Assembly: GCA_964036275.1 (NCBI GenBank)
Contig: OZ038439.1
Coordinates: 8,926,669 to 8,990,668, forward strand
Reading direction: 5' to 3'
DNA from: Litoditis marina
Taxonomy: Eukaryota > Nematoda > Chromadorea > Rhabditida > Rhabditidae
Length of the DNA stretch: 64,000 bases
The position numbers and the translations under genes were made by a program. Every line of letters begins with the position of its first letter. Position 1 is the stretch's first letter. Shown piece by piece: positions 12,101 through 20,317 of this stretch. The notes under the pieces were generated by a model. The model worked only from the letters and a program-made list of their open reading frames with translations. It had not been told where the DNA came from and did no database searches.

Positions 12101-15100
12101 TTATTTGAGTAAATCGGTTCAATAAGAAAACCAACTTCATGTTTTGTATGTTGCAGGCGCAGGCGTATTCGGAAGAGCTTGCAATGTGTCACGACGAGAA
12201 AGAACTTTGGATTCCGCGCGGCGCCTCGGACAGACAGCCGTTTGTCAGCAGAAGAGGGGTTCCCACGCTGGCCAAGGTAGGTCAAATCACAGAATGGTAA
12301 TAATAATAATAGGTTCTTATTGAAAAATCAACGGATTTGTAATAAAGACTGGGAATAGTAGAACAAGGGGCTGAATAGGGAAAATTTGACAGAATAGTCA
12401 AAAAATACGAAACACGGACTGCTTTTTTGCTGTAATCGAAAAAAATTTGCATGGAAAATCAGGAAGTTCTACGTATTTGTATGGAACAACTGGCTCATTT
12501 TCAGTGAATAGTTATACCCTACGGGGGTAAGTGTTCAGTTGTATGCGAGATTTAAGCCACCCCCTCATCTAATATGACATTAAACAGACAGCACTTTGCT
12601 TGATAACTTTGAATGACATCACATCAATGAAATTCAGTTAATTTCCCCACGAGAAAGTGTTTCAATTATGTATTTAGGTTTTTACCAAACTCAGCCGAGT
12701 TTGGTCAGTTTGGTGTATTTTGATATTTGCAGGCAATAAATTTCGCGAAAACGGCGTTCGCACAACGGGAAGATCGAGATACGAAATCTCACATCATTCT
12801 GGTTGTTACCGACAGGAACTACGAGCTGTATGGTACGTATTCTGGGAATGTACTCCAGTAAAGCTGTTCAGATTGTCTTGAAAGATACAGAGTTTTTCAT
12901 CAAAATCATGGACATTTCACTGTTTTCGATGCGAAATCATTAATTTTCTTTCGGTTCGAGTGAAGCTTCTGAATTTTGTTAGACACCTCACTGGTTTGGT
13001 TGTGTCTAGAGCATTGAGCATTCCATGGTTTGGGCAATATTGGTGTTCATTTCTGATTTTCTTGCAGAAAAACGTTAACAATCGTTAGAAATGTCAAATC
13101 GTATTTTTTCACCTTTTTACCCGAATCGAAAGTGTGCATATAGGGGGTGACCAAATCTCCTTTGTAGTTTGATATTCGACCAAAAAGGATCAACCTATAA
13201 ATGGAGCGTAATGGGTGACATATACTGTTTAGGATAGCTTTGGAAAGAGCGCTGATCGCATCTTATGATGTTGGTTGCTATCCCAACAACGAAAAGTCTT
13301 AACGAGACGAGTCAGTCGTCTCGTTAAGACTTTTCCATCCCGATAGCTGTACCTTATATTGTGATCACATATCATATAACCCTATTCATGTGAGCCTCTT
13401 GAGTAATATAATTCCATGTTGTACGTCTTCTATGTGTTCTTTTATGTGTAAATTACTAATGTGTTTTTGCAGGCCGTATCAAGGCCGTGTGTGATGTGCA
13501 GTTCGGAGTGGTCAGTCAAGTGGTCGACTATCGCACAATCATAGAGGCCGTGGACAGAAAGACAGAGTCAGTTGGATTTAGACTATCAACAATAGTATCA
13601 CAATAGATCTATTTTTACCGTTAAAGTAGGGCAATTATGTGCTCCAATCTCGGCGCGTCAGTCCTTTAAACACATGATCGTCTTTCTTTGATGTTAGCTG
13701 TGTTTCAAGTGTTTCTATTTTGTTGCATTTAAGATGCCGTCTATTCAGGTTGATTGAACCAGTCTGACGGTGTTAACAGGAGTTTCACAAGATTCCTTCA
13801 AGACAAAAACTGCAAAGGCTCGATTACAAACCTTATCAACTAATTATTGAACTTTCTCCCAATAGATTTTAAAAACATTTGTGAAGTAGATTGTAACTAC
13901 GCGATTAGCCCCCAGACGATTCGAGAATAGCGGGTTTCAATACGAGCATGTTGCGTCATGGCTATATTGTCTTCCGTAGGTTCTTTGTTTGAAAACGAAA
14001 ATCTTCTAGGTCCATCTACTATAGTCTGGCGCTGAAAATGAACGGAAAGCTGGGCGGGGTGAATATCGTGGCAGACGATCCACTAAATGGAGGTCCCGCG
14101 CGGGCACCCGTTGAGTTCGAACCGGATACGAAACACAGGTATGAGCTGGTTTCTGAGGAACGACATCGATTTGTGTTGAAAATCTCACAGTGCACTGAGG
14201 GCCGGTTAATAATTGTTATTGTAAGACAAAAGTCACAGGTGCATACACAGATTCCACGTTTTTGATGTGTCAAAATATCACGCGAGAAATAAAAGGAAGT
14301 GGCGAAACTATTCATTTCACTTTTCGTTAGACGAAAATGTGATTCTAGCTGCTCTCAAAAACTTTACGGTTACTCACCTAAAGTCCGAATGAACCCGGTT
14401 GGAAATAAAAATTCACCGATTTCAGTCCGACCCGGTCAGGCCCCGGGAAAACTCTTTTGTTTCAGGATTCAGGTTACCTGCTGGTTACATATCCAGGTAA
14501 CCGGGAGAAAGGTTAGGTAACCAAGCGAACCGGTTGGATATATAGTTCACCAATTTCAGTCCGACCCCGCCAGGCCCCGGCAAGGCTATCATGTACATTG
14601 GAGTGGATGTGACCCATCCCTCTCCGGGTAGTGGGATAGATATTTCTATTGCCAGCATGGTGGCCAGTACGGATCGGGGGGCAACCAGGTACGGAGAGTA
14701 CCTCTCTCTCTATCTCTATCTCCATCTCTCTTTTCCTTTCCCTCGCTATCCTTCTCTTTCGGTCTCTCCCTTTCTTATGCTCTTTCTCTCTGTATTTCAT
14801 TCTATGCCTCTCTCTACCGCCATCCTCTTCTATTTCTCTCTCTCAGGTATGCCTCCGAGATCTATGCCCAGATGAGGGCCAAAGAGACGGTGGAGTGTTT
14901 CGACGGCCAGTTCCAGGCACTCATGTTCAAGTTCTTCGAGGTATGGTTATTGATTTTGAATATCGTGTTCGATTTTTCTGGCTATCCGGATAACGTTATT
15001 AGAGTATGCTTCTACCACTAAACCATAACTGCATCGAACACTGTGAAGCCTGAAAAACCTTTTCGTGCTTCGTGCAGATTTTCATTGGAGGCACTCGTCG

Positions 15101-16074
15101 AATGATCACATGAACAGGTTTAGACTAGTGGTATATGCAAAATGTTGTTTGGTTTACTAAATTCACCTATTGTTCAAGACATCATACGTAAAATACCCCC
15201 TTATTTTGATGTTGACTGATGCTTACTTTTGCTCGATTTTGACCGGGACATGCTCACTTTCTAGGGTAATGTTACAGATCCTGTGTGGGATTGAAAATTT
15301 CTCGTGTTTTTCAATGGCATATTATGCTTACTTTTTGGGGATGCTCATGCTCACTTTTTTCGACCTGATGTGCACCTTTTTTACGTATGCAAGACATTCT
15401 ATACTGTTTATATATTCACTGTATTTCCAGTCAAATAGCTGCTGGCCCGACCACGTGATCATCTATCGAGACGGCGTGTCTGACAGTGAACTGCTGAGGA
15501 CAGCCTCCATTGAACTACAGTGGATCAAGTGGGTTCATTTTGAGATTGTTATAGGTTTCATCAAATCGTGGTAGAGAGCGTACCGTCGATTAAGTAGTGG
15601 GCGGGAGCGGCAAGCTTGTCTGCGTATCTTTGATCTGCACACTATCTCGTCTGTTGGCGAGTAATCGACAACCAGCCCTTTGCAGCCTTTTCGGGAAAAT
15701 GGAGACTTTCACTGAGCAGTTTCCATTGAAGTGTTATTTGTCCATTCCCAGACGGAAATCTATAATTACACATGGATATGTATCGGTTTAGATAATGAAA
15801 CCAACAATACATGTGTTCATATTATTCTTATAGTTCCAATTCAGAGAGGTTTTCGACAATGTTCCATTCCGAATGAGATCTTATAGAAAATTCAGTTGTA
15901 CATGTATTATTATTAGTGTATATGTATATAGTTTCTATTCAGAGAGGTGTGGGGTCGTGTTTCGTCAAAGCAGCCTGCCGCCCAACCGACCTTCACCTAT
16001 ATTGTGGTCCAGAAGAGACACGGAACCCGGTTCCTGGTCCCCACCAATAGGAAGACGGAAGGAGGGGCTGACAT
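150..16074 (+). CDS. Argonaute protein (N-PAZ-MID-PIWI), 26 exons, 3' end missing
   Basis: Small-RNA-guided Argonaute. Exons: 150-200, 1522-1629, 3886-4040, 4435-4603, 4851-5029, 5589-5667, 6211-6301, 6766-6833, 7167-7321, 7696-7769, 8418-8490, 8931-8994, 9396-9470, 9694-9792, 10116-10184, 10598-10655, 10936-11020, 11634-11712, 12157-12276, 12733-12832, 13473-13566, 14010-14138, 14560-14688, 14847-14940, 15431-15528, 15943-16074. Phases agree throughout (875 codons plus 2 nt). N domain: residues ~18-250, with an RGG-rich insert at ~71-88. PAZ: ~250-445 (VADMYRNLGYTLKFPNLPL). MID keeps the 5'-phosphate pocket pattern Y650, K654, Q666, K691 and K695, spaced as in animal AGO. PIWI has GVDVTHP (D741) and YRDGVSD (D813). 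The model stops at a good donor, GACAT|GTGAGT. The exons with the last catalytic His and the C-terminal tail are not found, so it is truncated, misassembled or carries a very long intron. The sequence recalls the RDE-1/ERGO-1 side of the AGO family; orthology is not settled. Confidence 0.92.
485..815. mobile_element. Foldback element built of GGTTCGG-type repeats, 9-bp TSD
   Basis: The element spans 494-806 in Argonaute intron 1. It begins GGCGAATTCACTGGAGAACC and ends with the near inverted complement GGTTCTCCAGTGAATTGGCC. Both long arms consist of iterated GAACCGAACC / GGTTCGGTTC around a roughly 55-bp spacer. The 9-bp direct repeat CTTTGGAGT flanks it exactly (485-493 and 807-815). No ORF; nonautonomous. 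Confidence 0.85.
1095..1450. repeat. Dispersed inverted repeat, GAGAGAC / CTCTCTCG family
   Basis: Pairs of segments like GCAGGTCAGAGAGACGC and GACCTCCATGCTCTCTCGC lie in opposite orientation. The family recurs near 8,516-8,640, 15,598-15,690, 22,590-22,640, 29,395-29,640, 32,725-32,870, 40,560-40,640 and 57,236-57,385. It is noncoding. Confidence 0.6.
1795..1915. repeat. GGTTACC-type foldback fragment
   Basis: The stretch contains GGTAACCGGTTTTCCG and downstream inverted partners ending in a GAATTC-containing terminus, like the other GGTTACC elements of this window. It sits in the intron just upstream of the duplicated exon at 1947. Confidence 0.5.
1947..2015 (+). other. Duplicated Argonaute exon with in-frame stop (possible poison exon)
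   Basis: After a CCAG acceptor, the first ~52 bases repeat the start of the exon at 3886 with about five differences (LHEYTVEVIDFAKP against LHEYTVEVVDFAKP). The RGG part is absent. The frame runs on through CVLFFAQF to TGA at 2013-2015. If spliced from the exon ending at 1629 (phase 0), it would stop the protein at about residue 75. It may be a fossil left by repeat insertion or a regulatory alternative exon. Confidence 0.75.
2640..3260. repeat. 130-bp tandem repeat rich in TGACGTCA
   Basis: About five units have the landmark GATGACGTCATTTTTG at 2686, 2816, 2946 and 3076, a period of 130 bp; the last unit is diverged. Each good unit carries two TGACGTCA palindromes, the consensus CRE site for CREB/ATF bZIP factors. 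The array lies in the Argonaute intron between exons 2 and 3. Confidence 0.85.
3351..3872. repeat. Long inverted repeat with ~200-bp arms
   Basis: The arms are 3351-3551 and 3673-3872, near-perfect reverse complements with a ~120-bp spacer. Landmarks are AAGTGGGGGCCCAACG on the left and CGTTGGGCCCCCACTT on the right. The right arm ends 13 bases before the acceptor of the RGG exon. No coding content is seen. Confidence 0.85.
6040..6183. repeat. GGTTACC foldback and C12 tract
   Basis: The inverted partners GGTAACCGGTTTTCGG and TTACCAAAAACCGGTTAGG enclose GTTACATACCGGGGTACCCG. The element ends ATATAGAATTGCC followed by a run of 12 C, only about 30 bases before the exon acceptor at 6210. Confidence 0.6.
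6310..6560. repeat. GAACCGAACC / GGTTCGG foldback
   Basis: The left arm has iterated CCGAACCAAAACCGAACC. The right arm has GGTTCGGTTTTTC and CGGTTCAGTTTTGGTTCGGG. It is the same compositional class as the element at 494-806 and lies in the intron after exon 7. Confidence 0.6.
7425..7665. repeat. GGTTACC foldback fragments
   Basis: Two adjoining stretches of GGTTTTTGGTAAC / GTTACCAGAGTAGG type motifs end in AAAGAATGGGCC. They lie in the intron before exon 10 and resemble the family typified at 28,006-28,279. Further weaker members are at 6,890-7,012, 11,510-11,630, 18,600-18,690, 36,810-36,970, 52,490-52,560, 60,470-60,620 and 60,950-61,090. Confidence 0.5.
7930..8206. repeat. Palindromic AATGTAACC element, copy 1
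   Basis: The ends carry CAAATGTAACCATGATGTAA and its inverse TTACATCATGGTTACATTTG. The core contains GGATAAGACTAAACCTGTC. A second copy with the same core is at 35,257-35,498. Noncoding. Confidence 0.8.
11173..11284. repeat. Foldback ACGATTATGTGGACCAATCC, intronic copy
   Basis: The left arm AGGACGATTATGTGGACC and right arm GGTCCACATAATCGTC enclose an imperfect inner palindrome. Related copies are at 25,901-26,015 and 36,292-36,405, with fragments near 7,835 and 13,625. Confidence 0.7.
13291..13335. repeat. Perfect 20-bp hairpin in Argonaute intron
   Basis: The arms 13291-13310 and 13316-13335 are perfect reverse complements (GAAAAGTCTTAACGAGACGA) around a 5-base loop, GTCAG. Outside an internal loop, GCTATC and GATAGC extend the pairing. 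It could be a tiny MITE or a small-RNA precursor; expression is unknown. Confidence 0.8.
14395..14583 (+). repeat. GGTTACC element with duplicated splice acceptor/exon start
   Basis: The real exon starts at 14560 within TTCACCAATTTCAGTCCGAC. A near copy of ~35 bases covering the acceptor and first exon bases lies at 14412-14446 (ATTCACCGATTTCAGTCCGA). Between them is a GGTTACC-type stretch (GGTTACCTGCTGGTTAC). Only the downstream copy leads into the PIWI motif frame, so the upstream copy is a decoy acceptor. Confidence 0.7.
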
Positions 16075-16557
16075 GTGAGTAATTATCGTGACATTCTTTC
16101 TCCCATTCGATCTCTTCGGCATACACCAGTAATGTTGTCCGAGTGGCCAGAAATATTCGAAAAACGAATTACTTTTTTGCTTAAACTGTGCAAGATTCTT
16201 GATCAGAATAGTATGGGATTTCAGTTTCTTTGAATAAGAAACTGGTTACGCTCTGTAGAATAGGCGTTTCTCTCAATAACAACGAGATTGACAAAAAATT
16301 AGACAAGTACCTATCCTAGTTGATTAGCGGAAAGTCTCAAAAAGAAAGAAAATATTCAGAAGATATATGAAACTAAAAAGAATAACAAAAACAGTTCTTT
16401 TCAAGGTAGCGGGTCACGCGCTCTCTAATTGGCAACCGTCCAAAAGACGGCGTTATCGTTGAGTGCGTCGCGGTTCGCGAGCGGTCCGATTAGCCAGGGA
16501 GCACACTACCTATAAAACCTTCTGAATAGTTTCTAAAAATCAAACGTTTATTTTCTA

Positions 16558-17166
16558 GTGGCCGAGTCACTCGACTATGACTGGGAAGACGAAGATCTCT
16601 TCGACAGCATCGTCGAAGTCGAAGAGCCAATTGAAAAACGCGTACGAAATGCAGTTGAACCGCTAGAAATGGATTCGTTTGAACCCAACGACCGAGCGTA
16701 CAAACGACGCGATCGCAAAAAGCGATTTGTCATCCCCGGAACATTACCTTCGTTCAAACGTTCTTTCAATCGACGAGCAATTGCTTCTCGAAAACGCAAC
16801 TTTCATGCAAACAACGAGGAAAAAGACTCCTCAGAACCAGTCATTCATGACATTCCAAACAACAACTTTTTCTTTCCGCGCAAGTTTGAAATAAAAAAGC
16901 AAAGTAATGCTGGCAACAACATCGTGCCAGTCATTAAACCAAATCTACCAAAATTCGTTTGTCATCTATGCAAAGGCTCACATCACACTTTCTTTTGCAC
17001 TCAACAATTTTCCTTCGTCAAAAAGGTACATATTCTGTTAGCAGACCATCGTTGTCTTATCTGTCTTGAAAAGCACGATGTCCAAGAGACAGAATGTAAC
17101 AAATCTGTTGAATGTCTGCACTGTGCAGCATCTAACCATTCTACTGCCATCTGTCAATCCCAGTAA
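16558..17166 (+). CDS. Gag-type zinc-knuckle protein of BEL/Pao element (fragment)
   Basis: The open frame runs from the stop at 16534 to TAA at 17164; no ATG is evident near the start, so the first codons are uncertain. The N-terminal part is acidic (YDWEDEDLFD), followed by a basic stretch. From about residue 133 there is a CHLCKGSHHTFFC knuckle, then CLICLEKHDVQETEC and CLHCAASNHSTAIC. This is the triple Cys/His array found between gag and protease in BEL/Pao retrotransposons. No downstream pol is present. The flanking host Argonaute gene loses its 3' end here. Confidence 0.75.
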   Translation: MAESLDYDWEDEDLFDSIVEVEEPIEKRVRNAVEPLEMDSFEPNDRAYKRRDRKKRFVIPGTLPSFKRSFNRRAIASRKRNFHANNEEKDSSEPVIHDIPNNNFFFPRKFEIKKQSNAGNNIVPVIKPNLPKFVCHLCKGSHHTFFCTQQFSFVKKVHILLADHRCLICLEKHDVQETECNKSVECLHCAASNHSTAICQSQ

Positions 17167-17704
17167 TTTCCTATTGCAAAGTAGTCTATAAAATTTATTT
17201 TTATCCCCATGGAGGAGAGTATCCATTTCAATTTTGTTACATGATTTACACCACTCCTACTAATCCCAGTGGTTCTTATGTGTTGTTTTTTAGTTGTGTG
17301 TAACAATATTATATATTCAAATAAAAGCCTAACAGAACTATTATCATCTGGTGGCCAAAAATTGAGATCGGCAGACGTGCATGGACTCAACCATAAAAAT
17401 GTGTACAAGTTCGTCGAACAACGAACCTTCAAACGTAGAGCCATAGTCTCACTTTGATTCAAATTCGTTTCAAAAAAACTAAATTATGTAATCTCTTGTC
17501 GTTTATCAACTACTAATCATACAATCAATTTTTCTTCAATTTATCCAGTACCATCTAGGACAATAACATAGTTCCATCAGAGGAAATCCTCCCGACAGGT
17601 CACTCACTACTCGGTGTCCTGATTGGTCTTACTAAATGTTTCAGATAGAATTATAACATTTAGATCTCTGCTTCGACGGAGCTCAGCTTCGTTCGGAGGG
17701 GGGA

Positions 17705-17936
17705 TGTGAGGAGTCTGAACTGAATTCGACCAATCACGCCTGAGGGGCGTGACCGAGTATTTAAGGAACCGCTACAGGAGGAGGGGACAATTCGGGTCCT
17801 GGATGGACGCTGCTACACATACTACATTTTTATGTATTCTTTACTCTTCTATATAATAAACCTCTCTTACCATTGTGTTCCTGTACCAATCACATATCCT
17901 ATGATGTCATACATACATTCAATATACGTGCTGACA
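17705..17936 (+). repeat. Probable 3' LTR
   Basis: It directly follows a polypurine tract, starts TGTGAGGAGTC and may end GTGCTGACA, giving TG...CA termini. It contains TATTTAAGG and ATAATAAA, candidate promoter and polyadenylation signals. The right edge is uncertain because no second LTR is available for comparison. Confidence 0.6.
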
Positions 17937-18239
17937 CGTAGGGAGCACAAGGTAAGGTGTTCACCACAGGTAAAACTTAGTAGAGTAGGCTCTATGATAG
18001 CCATGAGTTGGAGGGTGTCCTGGTCTCATAAATAGACAAGGTACACTCTTACCACACCTTGAAGTACGTGAAAATGTCCAGCTCGACTGTCCAAGCGTAG
18101 CTCTCGGGGTTTCTATTGATCACTGTACACCTGAAAATGCTAATGGTATTCTTCGTAATTGGCCGTTATTCAGTTATCGTTTCTGTTATTTATAATCGTC
18201 GCTTAAAGAAAGGCGGGGGCGTACTGTATATCTCAGTTT

Positions 18240-18315
18240 GCCCTGTTGGTATAGTGGTGGTAGTAGCGTCCGCGCCTATCAAACTTTTGGGCCCGGTTCG
18301 AGTGTCACATGAGGT
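18240..18315 (+). repeat. tRNA-derived SINE-like sequence
   Basis: An A-box-like TTGGTATAGTGGTGG and a B-box-like GGTTCGAGTGTC stand about 50 bp apart, as in Pol III type 2 promoters. Acceptor and anticodon arms do not fold into a proper tRNA, so I call it tRNA-derived. Confidence 0.5.
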
Positions 18316-18355
18316 GGATGTTTTGGGCACGCATTATATTTGATCATCTACTCGG

Positions 18356-18464
18356 GGGTTCACACATGCATCCGGGTTGCATGCAAACGAAATGCAACCC
18401 GGTTGCATGTGTACAAAACTACTGGTTGCTTTCAAACGCAACCTGGTTGCTTGTGTAATTGGCC
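18356..18464. repeat. GCAACC/GGTTGC foldback, short copy
   Basis: It carries CATCCGGGTTGCATGC, AATGCAACCCGGTTGCATGT and a terminus TGTGTAATTGGCC shared with the elements at 22,036-22,361, 28,402-28,631 and 51,368-51,597. It lies immediately beyond the last recognisable piece of the truncated BTB copy. Confidence 0.65.
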
Positions 18465-18481
18465 TTCCTACTAGCACTCAC

Positions 18482-19260
18482 CGATGTCTGGAAATTCGTT
18501 TCGCCAAATAAATTTCGTTTTTGGGTGGACCACCCATCAAGATCCCTGAGTTCAGCCATCTGAAAACAATTCACACTTTCACTTCATAATCTGGTTTTAT
18601 CTTCAGTTAGAGTAACCGATTTTTGGTTTCAGGTTACCTACAATACCACACAGGTTACTAAAAACGGTTACCAAAAACACACCGGTACGATGTGACTATT
18701 CTACAAAAAAAGAACGTGTTTTTGTTCTCAATATTTCTAAATTTTTTCAACCTTACCTTTTTCTTATTAGAAGAGAACTAGCAATAGACAAAACTGAAAA
18801 ACTGAGAGTAAATTCTCACATAGAGTAGTTTTCATCAAACGGCAACTCGAAATCATCCTCGAATTTCCGGTTGTAGAAGCGAAATTCGAGCGGTCTTCCG
18901 TTCGCTAAACATTTAAATAGTATACTACGAAATATAGATAAATACCAATTGGATAATCTTCCCTAACCAGACTAGTAGATTTTACAAACCAAATCCAGTT
19001 AACCGTTAACCCGGTTACAGTTCACCATTCAATCATTTTTTAGGAACAATCTTGGAATATTTTTTCGCGATTAAATAATGAATTCTCAGGTTCATGAACA
19101 AATATTCCGGTGTCACAAGAAATGAACAATTGGCGATATTTCATTTGTCGCCAGAAACAATTATATCCATGTATAACTTTATTTTTCGCAAAATCAATTA
19201 GGCTGAACTTCATGTTAACTGCAACCAACCGTTTTCCCCATTTGCCACCACATTGCTCAT
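18482..19260 (-). pseudogene. 5' fragment of a BTB-family gene (fourth tandem copy)
   Basis: It reads leftwards. An acceptor-like AG at 19288 precedes ATG at 19260. Exon 1 (19230-19260, MSVV-type start ending ...GENG) stops at the conserved donor G|GTTGGTTG. Exon 2 (18820-18904) encodes NGRPLEFRFYNRKFED and FDENYS, matching exon 2 of the three other copies in phase and length. A weak exon 3 match follows at 18482-18552. Nothing matching the BTB exons lies to the left, where repeats and the retroelement begin. It is most likely a truncated pseudogene. Confidence 0.65.
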
Positions 19261-20317
19261 GACAGCTCCCTTGAAATGTAGTTTGATCTGTAAACAATAA
19301 AACTTCACAATACGCCTCAAATCAACGGCGATCCAACTACAAACACAGCAGAGCAGATATAAAACGAAACTATCCTGTCTGTCTGCGTTTGTAGAGTATA
19401 ATCCAATCTAGCGAAATATTCGATGTTTAACGAAATGAACCCAACATAGACTAAAGCACCGCATTTGAAAACTGTTGAACATGGAAGTATGGTCTCAGCG
19501 TAGAAACGTTTTCAGTCGAAACTATAACTGAAGAATGGATATTTATTCAGAAAATAGTCAAAGAGTCATGGAAAAGTAATTACAATTTTGGATACGGAAA
19601 GATGCGAAAAATAACAAAGTGTCGTAACATATTGAAACAGACGAATAAAACATAAACAATAGCAAATGGCTAAATAATGTCAAAAACGACAGATAAACCT
19701 ATCAGATCGATACCGGTTTGCCAGTTAGAAATAAAACGTAAGAAATTCCAAATTCTAAAGATTCTAAATAGATATAACGTTATTTTTATTTCATAACTCT
19801 AGCAAACCAGCTGCATGTGGTTGTAAATAACGAGGTTGGTATTAAAAACACGGTGTTAACAAATGACAAACTCGTTGCAAAAAAATGAGGTGAAAAAAGA
19901 CAGCTATTGTATAATGAGTTTTAGATGTAGCTCGATAAAAGACCAACCACTAACTGAACGGCTATTTACCTGGGTCAGAAATAAGAAAGCTGCATATACA
20001 ACACATTCAAAGAACGGCTGAAGAGTTATTTCACTTTGATCATCCAAGTATTGTGTATTGCTAGTGGAACAAAGATCGGGAACTTTTAAAGCCCGTACAA
20101 CTTGAGAGTTTATTTCATTTCACTAACAAAACTCAATTAACAACGTGGATGAGAGTAGTCGTCCCAGGAGCGAAAACGGGTAAATACTACTGACTAACCA
20201 AATCGCGCGGTTAGCTAACCAAGCTTACCGAGGCACTTCAGGAACAAAACAAATTCTAAAGAAAGCTAACCAACAAATTGGTTACCAAAACCAAGGTTAG
20301 GTTGGCTAGAAACCGGG

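Larger units (their letters stand above)
16380..17936 (+). mobile_element. BEL/Pao-like LTR retrotransposon remnant
   Basis: Plus-strand parts in order: a gag zinc-knuckle ORF (16558-17163), ~540 bp of noncoding DNA, a polypurine tract (GGAGGGGGGA) ending at 17704, and an LTR beginning TGTGAGG. No 5' LTR, protease, reverse transcriptase or integrase is seen, so the element is internally deleted and 5'-truncated. The left boundary is arbitrary. Confidence 0.7.

Noticed and set aside
15170..15574. 134-codon hydrophobic frame overlapping an Argonaute exon
   Set aside because: Only the part from 15431 is exon; the rest is T-rich intron that reads as hydrophobic residues.
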